Program-made: the position numbers and the translations under genes | NCBI GenBank assembly: GCA_947461435.1 | Contig: CANHLE010000033.1 | Location: forward strand, 1-33,259 | Source of the DNA: Paracoccaceae bacterium | GTDB taxonomy: Bacteria > Pseudomonadota > Alphaproteobacteria > Rhodobacterales > Rhodobacteraceae | Direction: 5' to 3' | Length of the DNA stretch: 33,259 bases | The notes under the pieces: model-generated | Seen by the model: only the letters and a program-made list of their open reading frames with translations | The model's database searches: none | What the model was told of the DNA's origin: nothing | In this document: piece after piece, positions 1-6,670 of the stretch | Position numbering within the stretch: position 1 is the first letter of the stretch | Layout: each line of letters starts with the position of its first letter

Positions 1-1
1 C

Positions 2-103
2 GCCTTTGCCGAGCGCCTCGCCCGGATCAAGCGCCGCGCTGTCCCGGACGAGTGCTTCCGCGACAAGGGGCTCATGTCGAAATGGATCGACGGCAACAAG
101 TGA
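2..103 (+). CDS. C-terminal fragment of an unrecognised protein
   Basis: An open frame enters from the left edge and ends at TGA 101-103, giving 33 residues that are rich in Arg, Lys and Asp (ending KWIDGNK). I do not recognise the family. It lies on the plus strand and converges on the minus-strand toxin-antitoxin module. Its function cannot be inferred from this tail. The basis is only frame openness and coding-like composition, so it could also be chance. Confidence 0.45.
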   Translation, partial: AFAERLARIKRRAVPDECFRDKGLMSKWIDGNK

Positions 104-162
104 GCACGGCACATCTTAGTGACGCCCTGTGCAGTCGTTCGGAGCTTTTGCAACACTGTAGC

Positions 163-201
163 TTGGCAAACTGAGCGTAATTGCCAACCTATAGTTTGGC
201 A
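163..201. repeat. Alternating TTGGCAA/TTGCCAA inverted repeats, orphan operator-like site
   Basis: TTGGCAA (163-169) is followed by its exact inverse TTGCCAA (181-187) and then by TTTGGCA (195-201), with a TATAGT hexamer at 190-195. This looks like an operator/promoter of the kind found ahead of autoregulated small modules. However, it lies between two convergent genes with no gene starting beside it. It may be the leftover promoter of a deleted module. Confidence 0.4.
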
Positions 202-279
202 GATTGGTTCTTCAGAACTTCAACTGCGACCAAATGCCTGTCCGAGCCGCGCCAGTTCGATGAGCGCAGTGTCCTTCTC

Positions 280-837
280 CTACTCATCGTCCTTTTCGGC
301 GATGAGCTTGCGAACAGTGCTGACGGACATGAACATTCTCAGCGGGTTGGACGCCAACGACTGGAACCCATAGCCTTCGTAAAGCGTCTTGCGGCGCGCG
401 ACGCGATCGGAATCGCCGCACTCGAGCACATCAAGCATGACGACCGCGACGCCAATGGCGTCGGCCGCAACGGCAATTCGCCGGAGGGCATCGACAAGCA
501 GATCGCCGCCAAACCCGCCACCGCTGAATTTCCGATCCCGCCCGATCATTGAGATGTAAGCGGCGGGAATGTTGCCATGCGAAGGGCGGGTCCGCGCAAA
601 CTTCGCAGGCAGATCCGTAAACTGCACCGCGTGCGCATTCAGGGCATAGAAGCCGATGACCGTGCCGGCAGGATCGACCATCACATAAAGCCGGAGGTTG
701 TCCGCCTTTGCCAGCTTGTTGGCAGTTTTCTGAAAATAGTTGTCGACCTGTTCGACGCCGCAAGAAAAAGCCGCTCGATCATGTCTCTCCGGATCGAACG
801 GCTCAATGGTGTAGGCGACCGGTTCCGATGCCGCCAT
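280..837 (-). CDS. GNAT-family acetyltransferase toxin (TacT/AtaT type)
   Basis: This 185-residue protein resembles the GNAT toxins of type II toxin-antitoxin systems, which acetylate the amino group of aminoacyl-tRNAs and stop translation. Visible features are the N-terminal F-x-CG-x-x-x-V-D-x-Y-F-x-x-T-A pattern (residues 25-39), a glycine-rich acetyl-CoA loop (GGGFGG, about 106-111) and a YEGYGF motif near 153-158, where the family has its catalytic tyrosine. Its ATG (835-837) directly abuts the TAA of the DUF1778 gene upstream, so the two are translationally coupled, antitoxin first. The stop is an amber TAG (280-282); the same frame then stays open for 19 more codons to a TGA at 220-222. 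Family assignment is strong; toxicity is inferred. Confidence 0.85.
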   Translation of the reverse strand: MAASEPVAYTIEPFDPERHDRAAFSCGVEQVDNYFQKTANKLAKADNLRLYVMVDPAGTVIGFYALNAHAVQFTDLPAKFARTRPSHGNIPAAYISMIGRDRKFSGGGFGGDLLVDALRRIAVAADAIGVAVVMLDVLECGDSDRVARRKTLYEGYGFQSLASNPLRMFMSVSTVRKLIAEKDDE

Positions 838-1146
838 TTACTTCGACACAACCGTGTCACTGTGCCGACGGAAAGCCGCGCGTAGAGCATCAGTCGGCGG
901 CGCCGGAGTATCAATCGCCGCAAAAAACGCTTCATGATCGACCGGCAATAGCACCGTCCGTTCATGTGCCGCGATTGTTGTCAGCGCGGCCTGGTAGGCA
1001 GCATTCATCGTGAAGACGGAATCGTCGACGCCTGAAAGCGCCGCTGCCTGCTGGATCGCAGTCTTGATGCGAGGCTTGGTCCGGAAATTCATCCGGGCCT
1101 CGTTGCGCTCATCGATCGCGCGCGTGGTGTCATGGAAACCAAGCAT
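838..1146 (-). CDS. DUF1778 (TacA-like) antitoxin
   Basis: This 102-residue protein is the expected partner of the adjacent GNAT toxin. DUF1778 antitoxins carry an N-terminal ribbon-helix-helix DNA-binding part and a C-terminal toxin-neutralising tail. Here the RHH-like stretch is about residues 19-55 (MNFRTKPRIKTAIQQAA, then a helix). The start at 1146 is supported by AGGAGG five bases upstream; an internal Met at residue 19 matches the usual family start but has no comparable ribosome site. The protein probably represses its own operon through the palindrome at 1173-1195. Confidence 0.82.
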   Translation of the reverse strand: MLGFHDTTRAIDERNEARMNFRTKPRIKTAIQQAAALSGVDDSVFTMNAAYQAALTTIAAHERTVLLPVDHEAFFAAIDTPAPPTDALRAAFRRHSDTVVSK

Positions 1147-1172
1147 GGACGCCTCCTGAATAACTTGCCATC

Positions 1173-1195
1173 ATGTACGCCAAATTGACGTACAT
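1173..1195. promoter_or_regulatory. Palindromic operator of the GNAT/DUF1778 operon
   Basis: ATGTACG (1173-1179) and CGTACAT (1189-1195) form a perfect 7-bp inverted repeat with a 9-base spacer. It lies 27 bp ahead of the antitoxin start, and outer arms ACTTG (1163-1167) and CAAGT (1198-1202) extend the symmetry. The position and shape fit autorepression by the RHH antitoxin. Binding is inferred. Confidence 0.6.
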
Positions 1196-1196
1196 T

Positions 1197-1304
1197 TCAA
1201 GTGCTCTTATGAAACGGGCTTCCAAACGCTGGCGTTAGATGATCCCCAGCACCAAGAGCATCCAGCCGGTTGGTAGCGCAGAGGTGAAGAAATGCTTCAG
1301 CCAT
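1197..1304 (-). pseudogene. Truncated AbiEii-type toxin remnant
   Basis: An ATG at 1304 overlaps the last eight bases of the AbiEi gene (ATGGCTGA), the usual coupling in AbiE operons. It opens a 35-codon frame ending at TGA 1197-1199. The first about 20 residues (MAEAFLHLCATNRLDALG) resemble, from my memory of the family, the N-terminus of AbiEii/AbiGii nucleotidyltransferase toxins, which are normally about 250-300 residues. After that the frame runs into the promoter region of the DUF1778 module and stops. The nucleotidyltransferase core is absent, so this can only be a decayed stub left by a deletion or replacement. Confidence 0.6.
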
Positions 1305-1890
1305 GCGCGACTTTACCAACAGTGCGGGCAAGCCATGTGGGGAACTGGGGTGCCGCCATCACCAACTCCATCAACACGGCATTCGGCAGTTTTGCCTTTA
1401 GCGTCCGCAACGCGCTCTCTGCCTGCTCTGGCCCGAGCCATGCCAAGGCCCTGACGGCCTGCCCAGCAGTTTTGCCGGCAAGCGAGAGCTGCCACTTCGG
1501 CGCATGGCGCAGCTCGACGGATTGCTTGCCCATCGTCAGGGTTCTGCTGCGCCCAGAGGTCAGGTAAACAGACCGGACAGGGACTTGTGTCGTTAGGCCA
1601 AGCGCATTCGCAGCGGCCGCACCGTTGGGCACAATGACCTCTCCACGTTGCTGAGCCAAAGCCTCAACCGCTTGCTCAATCGAAGGGCTTCTCGGCCCAA
1701 ACCGCGTTTGGACAGGGCGCAGATAAACGCCACGCCCGGCCCGGATGAGTTGGCCGCGTTCGGTCAGGCGCGAGAGGGCCTGATCCACTGCAGCGCGCGA
1801 TCCGAGATGCAATAGCCCCTTCGCAGCAAGCGGCGTTCCTTCTGACAAGGCGGCAGCCTGCTGGATGATCTGTTCTGAAAGTCGTTCCAT
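1297..1890 (-). CDS. AbiEi-type antitoxin / DUF6088 family transcriptional regulator
   Basis: This 197-residue protein has the layout of AbiEi antitoxins of the AbiE phage-defence toxin-antitoxin family. An N-terminal winged helix-turn-helix (about residues 10-60) reads as an ASEGTPLAAKGLLHLGSRAAVDQ-like helix pair, then a wing with RGQLIRAGRGVYLRP. The C-terminal antitoxin domain follows. The start is placed at 1890 because AGGAG lies at the right distance and the upstream 24 codons run through the operator. A perfect 11-bp inverted repeat sits 11 bp upstream, consistent with negative autoregulation. The partner toxin gene survives only as a short stub overlapping this gene's stop, so this is an orphan antitoxin. 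It may now act only as an autorepressor or as an anti-addiction factor against related toxins. Confidence 0.8.
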   Translation of the reverse strand: MERLSEQIIQQAAALSEGTPLAAKGLLHLGSRAAVDQALSRLTERGQLIRAGRGVYLRPVQTRFGPRSPSIEQAVEALAQQRGEVIVPNGAAAANALGLTTQVPVRSVYLTSGRSRTLTMGKQSVELRHAPKWQLSLAGKTAGQAVRALAWLGPEQAESALRTLKAKLPNAVLMELVMAAPQFPTWLARTVGKVAHG

Positions 1891-1900
1891 GATCTTTCTC

Positions 1901-1930
1901 CTGTCAGAAATATATGCAGATTTCTGACAG
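1901..1930. promoter_or_regulatory. Perfect 11-bp inverted repeat operator of the AbiEi gene
   Basis: CTGTCAGAAAT (1901-1911) and ATTTCTGACAG (1920-1930) are exact inverse copies separated by eight bases. The repeat lies just upstream of the ribosome site of the AbiEi-type gene. AbiEi proteins are known to bind inverted repeats in their own promoters, so this is the likely operator. Confidence 0.7.
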
Positions 1931-1954
1931 TTTGCAATGCGGGCCACTTCAACT

Positions 1955-2599
1955 TCATCCAAACCGCCGCCCTCCTTCGGTGAAGGTGTACTCGTTGACG
2001 GTCATCCCCTCCTCGATGGCCTCGTCCGACGTGAGGTGATCGTATTCGGCCTGAAGCTGTCGATAGAGCCAACGGGCGAGATCTCGCAGGGCTTCGGTCA
2101 CGGTCTCTTCGGCATCTTCGGTCGGCGATTGGCAGGTCGGGCTGTCGCGTGTGACGTCCACCGACATGGTGTATTCGTGATAGTATCGGCCACGGTGACT
2201 GACCTCGGCGGCGAGCTGGTAGAAGTTTCGCCGTTGGATGGCTTGCAGCCGGTCGGCGATGCCATGCAGCGACGCGTCCGCTGGGGCGTAGTCCCGAATG
2301 CGCGCGGCCGCGCCCTTGGCGTGGGACCAGTAGCCCTGGAAGCAGGCCCCATCGCCCTGGCTCCAAAACCCGGAGAACCAAATGCAGGGTTTCTGTCTTG
2401 TCCCACCGCCCATCAGGCGAACGGGCGTGGTCTTCAAACGAATGCCAAGGATTTCACAGACCCGTTCGAAATCCTCGTAGACAGCATCCCACCGGTCGTC
2501 ATGGGGCCCGAGTTCGCGAAACCAGCTGCGCGCCTTCTCCTTAGCGGTGTCGGAAAGTTCGGGGAACTGATAGACCGTCGTACAGATGACTTCAGGCAT
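1955..2599 (-). CDS. Conserved plasmid-type hypothetical protein (WFSGFWSQGDG motif)
   Basis: This 214-residue protein begins at ATG 2599, which has GGAGGA upstream and overlaps the end of the preceding gene by eight bases, implying translational coupling. A longer frame upstream exists but is shadow sequence inside that gene. A distinctive aromatic/glycine motif, WFSGFWSQGDGACFQGYW, occurs near residues 72-89. I associate it with uncharacterised phage and plasmid proteins. No catalytic signature or membrane segment is visible, and the C-terminal third is acidic. It belongs to the run of small accessory genes around radC and DUF932, which are often found in anti-restriction/maintenance regions. 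Its function is unknown. Confidence 0.7.
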   Translation of the reverse strand: MPEVICTTVYQFPELSDTAKEKARSWFRELGPHDDRWDAVYEDFERVCEILGIRLKTTPVRLMGGGTRQKPCIWFSGFWSQGDGACFQGYWSHAKGAAARIRDYAPADASLHGIADRLQAIQRRNFYQLAAEVSHRGRYYHEYTMSVDVTRDSPTCQSPTEDAEETVTEALRDLARWLYRQLQAEYDHLTSDEAIEEGMTVNEYTFTEGGRRFG

Positions 2600-3014
2600 C
2601 GAAGTCCTCCCCGCGGAGCGCGGCCTCAAGCCATGCATGTGTGCTGGTCCAGCCGACGGATTTTCGCTTTCCGAGGTCAATGACATGCGCTCCACCGCCG
2701 AAGGCGTCCAATCGGGGCCGGGAACAGGTGGAGGCGAATTCAAAGCCCCAGAGGCCGGTTAGGTCGATCTCTTCCGTCAGACGCAACACGAAGCGAATGA
2801 CGCCTTCGACATCGCCGTCCCCATCATCGCCATGGAGCCAAAGGATCGAACCGCCGGGACCGTCCTGCGGCGTCAATACAAAGCCCGAGTATTCCGGATC
2901 GTCAGCACCCTCCTCGTCGAGATGCAGGCGGGTCAAGAGATCAAGCGCCGCGGTGGCCCGTTCAGGCGTGCCGACATCAAGCAGGCAGGAAAAATGAGTG
3001 AGATAATCGGCCAT
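2592..3014 (-). CDS. Hypothetical acidic protein of the plasmid block
   Basis: This 140-residue acidic protein starts at ATG 3014 (MADYLTHFSC), preceded by GGAGGG. The frame extends further upstream but runs into a stem-loop at 3038-3055 and lacks another ribosome site. It contains a DDGDGDVEG acidic stretch and a WGFEFASTCSRPRLDAFGGG segment. I do not recognise a named domain with certainty. It is the first gene of a coupled pair with the WFSGFW protein. No signal peptide or transmembrane helix is seen, so it is probably cytoplasmic. Confidence 0.7.
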   Translation of the reverse strand: MADYLTHFSCLLDVGTPERATAALDLLTRLHLDEEGADDPEYSGFVLTPQDGPGGSILWLHGDDGDGDVEGVIRFVLRLTEEIDLTGLWGFEFASTCSRPRLDAFGGGAHVIDLGKRKSVGWTSTHAWLEAALRGEDFDA

Positions 3015-3037
3015 GGGGCCCTCCATGTGTGAAGGCA

Positions 3038-3055
3038 CCCGGCCGAGGGGCCGGG
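3038..3055. terminator. Intercistronic stem-loop
   Basis: CCCGGCC (3038-3044) and GGCCGGG (3049-3055) form a perfect 7-bp stem with a four-base loop. It lies between two genes of the minus-strand run. No clear T-run follows on either strand, so it may be an RNA-processing or stability element rather than a classical terminator. Confidence 0.5.
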
Positions 3056-3092
3056 CGCACTGCAATTGCTAAGATTAGGCATGCCGCAGGGG

Positions 3093-3287
3093 TTAGGTGC
3101 GCCGCAGGCGCGCTTGTTCCCGCGCCACCTCATGGGCGCAGAGCAAGTCGCGGTAATAGCGTTTGCGTGCTGCGCGCCAACTGCGGACGGCCAGGGTGTC
3201 CGGATGCAACCGGCGTATCGCTGTGCGCAGGACGACAAGGTTCGAGACCTCGGGCAGCAGGCCGAGATCTTGGTAGGCCCGACACAT
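3093..3287 (-). CDS. Small basic hypothetical protein
   Basis: This 64-residue Arg-rich protein has a good ribosome site (GGAGGT, eight bases before the ATG at 3287). It sits one base downstream of the DUF6915 stop, as expected within an operon. The sequence (MCRAYQDLGLL..., ending REQARLRRT) matches no family I know. It is accepted on its ribosome site, operon position and strand; it is not a shadow of a larger gene. Confidence 0.6.
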   Translation of the reverse strand: MCRAYQDLGLLPEVSNLVVLRTAIRRLHPDTLAVRSWRAARKRYYRDLLCAHEVAREQARLRRT

Positions 3288-3288
3288 C

Positions 3289-3666
3289 TCAGCGGACCTC
3301 CGTGACTGGTGAGGTTAGGTAAGGATCGACCAGCGCCTCGATTTTCTCGGTCCTGCCCATCCAAGGCTCGGGCCGGATCGCCTTGACCCAGTCGGTGAAG
3401 CTTGGGATAAAGCCGAGGTCTTCTCGGACATGCTGTTCGCCCACCCAGCGGGTTGGAATGATCCTGCCGGTCGACAGCGTGATCGTCGGCCCGAAGACTG
3501 TCTCGGAAAGCCAGATTCCCGCCGCATGATGAAACATGGCCCTGTGGCGAAAGTCCGCAGAATGGGCTTTCGAGCTGTCATACCATGCGTGGATGGCCTG
3601 GTAGTCCTCCACGGTGCCGCCCCATTTTTTCACCGAAGACAGGGCGTGGTGGTAAGGATGTGCCAT
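3289..3666 (-). CDS. DUF6915 family protein
   Basis: This 125-residue protein begins MAHPYHHALSSVKKWGG, the characteristic opening of DUF6915. It continues with the HAWYDSSKAH...DFRHRAMFHHAAGIWL region (about residues 29-53) and a GEQHVREDLG...FTDWV tail. The start at 3666 has a GAGGGGG ribosome site; the longer frame upstream is shadow of the neighbour. The many conserved histidines are notable, but the biochemical role is unknown. The family occurs on plasmids and prophages of alphaproteobacteria and other groups. Only ten bases separate it from the upstream DUF6878 gene. Confidence 0.78.
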   Translation of the reverse strand: MAHPYHHALSSVKKWGGTVEDYQAIHAWYDSSKAHSADFRHRAMFHHAAGIWLSETVFGPTITLSTGRIIPTRWVGEQHVREDLGFIPSFTDWVKAIRPEPWMGRTEKIEALVDPYLTSPVTEVR

Positions 3667-3676
3667 CGCCGCCCCC

Positions 3677-4168
3677 TCAAAATTCATGGGTGAAGAGTTC
3701 GGACGACGTGAACCGTTCGTTGAACTCGAGGTGAATGCAGCGGGCACTGGCGTCGAAGCAGAACTCGCCATAGGCGCCGCCGTTGTTTTCCCAACCCCCG
3801 TGGGTGTCGCTGAGGAAATCATAAGCGAGCTGTTCGACGACATCTTCGAGCGAAAGCTGCCGCATCTCGACTTCGGGGCTGTCCCAGGTGATGGCGGCGT
3901 AGGGAATTTCTACGGCAGGGAAATCGACAGCTGTCTCCCCCGCCCATGCCGCGATGCTTTCAATCTGGCCGCTGTCGCCCTCGCCATCGAAGGTGACCGT
4001 GACATGAGAAATGCCGGCGGCGGTCAGGGCATCGAACAGGCGATCTCTGTTGGCCGGACGCAGCTCGGCCTCGCGGGCGGCTTGCTCGGCCTGCACCGCG
4101 AACACTGCGGCGAAGTCGATCGTGGACGGCGGCATCGGCGCCGGAAGGGTGGGTTCAACCTGGGTCAT
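3677..4168 (-). CDS. DUF6878 family protein
   Basis: This 163-residue acidic protein has a C-terminal motif, GAYGEFCFD...IHLEFNERF (about residues 131-153), that I associate with DUF6878. The middle reads as a beta-rich domain (HVTVTFDGEGDSGQIE at about 55-70). No catalytic residues are assignable. It is the first gene of a tight group with DUF6915 and the small basic protein. A stem-loop at 4203-4227 separates it from the preceding gene. Confidence 0.75.
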   Translation of the reverse strand: MTQVEPTLPAPMPPSTIDFAAVFAVQAEQAAREAELRPANRDRLFDALTAAGISHVTVTFDGEGDSGQIESIAAWAGETAVDFPAVEIPYAAITWDSPEVEMRQLSLEDVVEQLAYDFLSDTHGGWENNGGAYGEFCFDASARCIHLEFNERFTSSELFTHEF

Positions 4169-4202
4169 GGGGGTCTCCGAAGAAGGGGGAAGGGTCGGAG
4201 CC

Positions 4203-4227
4203 CGCCGGGCACACTCTAGCCCCGGCG
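4203..4227. terminator. Intercistronic stem-loop
   Basis: CGCCGGG (4203-4209) and CCCGGCG (4221-4227) form a perfect 7-bp inverted repeat with an 11-base loop, in the gap ahead of the DUF6878 gene. No T-run follows. It is listed because similar stems recur at most junctions of this gene run. Confidence 0.45.
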
Positions 4228-4268
4228 AAGCTCACAAAAGCCCCCTGCCCTCCTCTGCCTCTTTGGGG

Positions 4269-4787
4269 TCATGCAGCGATCTGCAGGGCGCGTGCAGCAA
4301 AGGCGCGCCAGAGTGGATCGACGAGGCGGGCTTCCAAGAGATCGGCACGCTGCCGCAGGCGGGTTGCGAGATCGCTTTCTTGCCAGTCCGCCGCGCGGCT
4401 TGCCTGCGCCCGAAGTTGGCTCGCTTCCATGACCACTGCCCGAGCCTCAGTCGCGGTCATGACAGGTGCGCACCAAGCGACAGCGCCCTTCGCTGCGGCA
4501 CCGGCAAGGACAAGACGCTCGTCGCGATCAAGGATCGCCATCATGCGCGGCGTGTCCTCAGGCTCCAGTTCTTCCACCATTTTGATCGCGCCCCGCATGG
4601 CTTCGGCCAGCGTAGCAAAATGGCCGACAATCTTGGGGCGCGCCTCTCCCGACATCGCAGCTTCAGGGTTCCGATCAGCCAGCGTCAGGGCAAAAGGCAG
4701 CGTGGGCTCAATAGTGCCGTCCGGTGTGACCGGCGCCAAGCCAGCCAGAAATGGGGCCGACAGGGCCGGAAAGGGAAGGTCGAACAT
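4269..4787 (-). CDS. Hypothetical Ala-rich protein
   Basis: This 172-residue Ala- and Arg-rich protein starts at ATG 4787 with GGAG upstream (MFDLPFPALSAPFLAG). The C-terminal half is strongly helical in character (ATEARAVVMEASQLRAQAS, then a RQRADLLEARL stretch), possibly a coiled coil. No known domain is recognised. It lies downstream of radC in the same direction, separated by a strong stem-loop (4848-4877). Function unknown. Confidence 0.65.
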   Translation of the reverse strand: MFDLPFPALSAPFLAGLAPVTPDGTIEPTLPFALTLADRNPEAAMSGEARPKIVGHFATLAEAMRGAIKMVEELEPEDTPRMMAILDRDERLVLAGAAAKGAVAWCAPVMTATEARAVVMEASQLRAQASRAADWQESDLATRLRQRADLLEARLVDPLWRAFAARALQIAA

Positions 4788-4847
4788 GGGAAATATCTCC
4801 GACGGTGCGGGAAGCCTCTCTCCCCGCCTCAAGCGTCAAAGACCAAA

Positions 4848-4877
4848 CCGTCGCCCTCTTCCTCTTAGGGGCGACGG
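4848..4877. terminator. Intercistronic stem-loop after radC
   Basis: CCGTCGCCC (4848-4856) and GGGCGACGG (4869-4877) are a perfect 9-bp inverted repeat with a 12-base loop, just downstream of the radC stop at 4901. It would form a stable hairpin in the transcript. There is no obvious T-run on the minus strand. Confidence 0.5.
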
Positions 4878-4900
4878 AAGGCGTTGATCCGAAGGAAGGG

Positions 4901-5341
4901 TCACATCTTGCCCAAGCCCCGAAGAGAGAGTTCCTGGCCCCCACCCACGATGATGTGGTCATGCAAAGTCAGGCCGAGATACTTGCAGCCCTTCTGGATT
5001 TCTTTCGTCATGGTGATATCCGCCTCGGAAGGCGTCGGATCACCGGAGGGGTGGTTGTGGACCACTATGAGTGCGCTTGCGTTCAATACCAGCGCACGTT
5101 TGATGATCTCGCGGGGATAGACTGGGACATGGTCCACAGTTCCGACCGCAAGCTGCTCATCCGAGATGACGCGATTGCGTCGGTCAAGGTAGAGGACGTG
5201 GAAGCGCTCCACCTCGCCACGTACTGTCACCGCACAATAATCGCGAACAGCCTGCCAATTGCCGAGGACTGGGTTCTGGTTCAGATAGCGCCCGAGGATT
5301 TCGCGGGCCTCGAGGATGACGGTTTCTTCTTGCGGGGTCAC
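4901..5341 (-). CDS. radC: RadC-like JAB/MPN domain protein
   Basis: This 146-residue protein is the short, plasmid/prophage form of RadC (similar in length to YeeS). It has the JAMM metal site: H95-x-H97 followed by D108 in VVHNHPSGDPTPSEAD, with a Glu near 45 (GEVERF). The preceding YPREIIKRALVLNA segment is also typical. A GTG start at 5341 is preferred because GGAG lies seven bases upstream; the ATG further upstream lies in a hairpin and has no ribosome site. RadC proteins are predicted metalloproteases/deubiquitinase-fold proteins, but their role is unsettled; here it keeps the common company of DUF932 and small accessory genes. Family confidence is high. Confidence 0.88.
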   Translation of the reverse strand: MTPQEETVILEAREILGRYLNQNPVLGNWQAVRDYCAVTVRGEVERFHVLYLDRRNRVISDEQLAVGTVDHVPVYPREIIKRALVLNASALIVVHNHPSGDPTPSEADITMTKEIQKGCKYLGLTLHDHIIVGGGQELSLRGLGKM

Positions 5342-5365
5342 GAGGGGTCTCCGAAAAATGAAAAT

Positions 5366-5403
5366 GCCGACGCCCCTGCCCTGTCGAAGGGCGGGCCGTC
5401 GGC
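5366..5403. promoter_or_regulatory. Nested stem-loop ahead of radC
   Basis: Outer arms GCCGACG (5366-5372) and CGTCGGC (5397-5403) enclose an inner stem GCCCT/AGGGC (5378-5382 and 5388-5392) around a five-base loop. It lies in the leader just upstream of the radC ribosome site and could tune expression or mark a processing point. Confidence 0.45.
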
Positions 5404-5418
5404 GCAACTATGAAAAGC

Positions 5419-5445
5419 TGACCGCCCAACGGGACTGGGCGGTCA
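5419..5445 (-). terminator. Stem-loop terminator after the DUF932 gene
   Basis: TGACCGCCCA (5419-5428) and TGGGCGGTCA (5436-5445) form a perfect 10-bp stem with a seven-base loop. On the minus strand it lies 18 bases past the DUF932 stop and is followed by GCTTTTC, a short T-run. It may be a partial terminator that lowers radC expression relative to DUF932. Confidence 0.6.
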
Positions 5446-5463
5446 TGTGGATGGCGCGTTGCT

Positions 5464-6663
5464 TCAGCCGACCCGGTCGAGGAGCTTCTTGGCGCGCCCC
5501 TCCATATCGAGGCGAGCGTCCTGCTGGGTTTTGTCGCGAGCAAGCCGCGTGATCCCCTGCACGAAATCGAAGATGCTTTCGGGCGGACGGCCCTCTTCCA
5601 TCAGCACCTTCTCGATGATCTTGCCGGATTCAGCCTTGGAGAAGCCGCGTTTCCGCAGGAAATCATCGCGATCCTCATCCGTGCGCGCCACGATCTGCTG
5701 CCGCGCCGCCTTGATCCCGTTCACGAAGCCCTGCGGCGAGGAATTGGCGAAGCGCGTCAACGCTGGGGCCGCCTCATGTGCAAAACGCGAGGCCGCGTAT
5801 TTCGAATGGCGGATGGTGATCTCCTGGAAATCCTCGACGCCCCAGAGGTTCCGGTTCTGGCAGACAGCACGCAAGTAGAAACTCGCCATGCCCAGGGTCT
5901 TGGCCCCCACCTCAGAGTTCCAGCAGTAGAAGCCCCGGAAGTAGAGATCGGGGGAGCCATCGGGCAAGCGGCCCGCCTCGATCGGGTTGTGGTCGTCGAC
6001 CAGGAACAGGAAGACATCGCGGTCCGAGGCATAGAGCGTGGTCGTGTCGCGGCTGATCTCGACATCGGGGTTGTAGACCCCGGTCGACCAGTCGAGCACT
6101 CCCGGCACTTTCCAGCGTGTGTCGCCCGTGCCGTTGCCCGCGATGCGCTGCACCGCTTCGACCAGTTCATGGTCGTGGATGCGGCCATAGTCCGGGCCAG
6201 TCACCGCGCGCAGCTCGGTGCGGCCGTCCTCCGTCTCGAAGGTCTTCACCTGCTCGGCGCGGTGGTTGGTCAGGCCGTATTGCAGGTTGATGCCCGCCAG
6301 CGGCGCAGGCAGCTGCCGCAGATAGGAGGCCGGCGCGCCGACGATGCTGGCAAGCTGGCCAAAGGCCCAATGCGTGGGCGCGACCGGTTCATGCGCTTTC
6401 GGCAAGACGAGGTGCAGCCGCTCGGCGCTATCACGCGTTGCCTCGACCCTGATGTCCGCCGTCAGCACCACCCGGCTGCGGCTACGCTCGGACCGGCCCT
6501 TCACATTGGCCCAGAGATCGTCGAGCGAAAGATACCGCTCGTCATCGGGCCGGTTGAACCATTCGGACGACACCCGCCCGTTGCGCTCCCCTCGGCTGAC
6601 ATCCACTTTCCAGCCACCCGTCCGTGCAGGTGCGACCGGATCCAGAACTTCCACAACGCCCAT
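5464..6663 (-). CDS. DUF932 domain-containing protein
   Basis: This 399-residue protein matches the DUF932 family common on plasmids and phages. Family-like stretches include TELRAVTGPDYGRIHDHELV (about 150-170), YASDRDVFLFLVDD (about 211-224), DLYFRGFYCWNSEVGAKTLG (about 239-258) and the CQNRNLWG motif (about 268-276). The function of the family is unproven. The start at 6663 has GGGAGA seven bases upstream, and that ribosome site lies inside an inverted repeat (6671-6692). It is the first gene of the minus-strand plasmid block, so its promoter should lie in 6693-6985. Confidence 0.85.
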   Translation of the reverse strand: MGVVEVLDPVAPARTGGWKVDVSRGERNGRVSSEWFNRPDDERYLSLDDLWANVKGRSERSRSRVVLTADIRVEATRDSAERLHLVLPKAHEPVAPTHWAFGQLASIVGAPASYLRQLPAPLAGINLQYGLTNHRAEQVKTFETEDGRTELRAVTGPDYGRIHDHELVEAVQRIAGNGTGDTRWKVPGVLDWSTGVYNPDVEISRDTTTLYASDRDVFLFLVDDHNPIEAGRLPDGSPDLYFRGFYCWNSEVGAKTLGMASFYLRAVCQNRNLWGVEDFQEITIRHSKYAASRFAHEAAPALTRFANSSPQGFVNGIKAARQQIVARTDEDRDDFLRKRGFSKAESGKIIEKVLMEEGRPPESIFDFVQGITRLARDKTQQDARLDMEGRAKKLLDRVG

Positions 6664-6670
6664 CGGCTAT

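Noticed and set aside
163-201. CRISPR-like repeat
   Set aside because: There are only three short alternating copies with irregular spacing and no cas genes; an operator-like site fits better. No CRISPR array was seen anywhere in the window.
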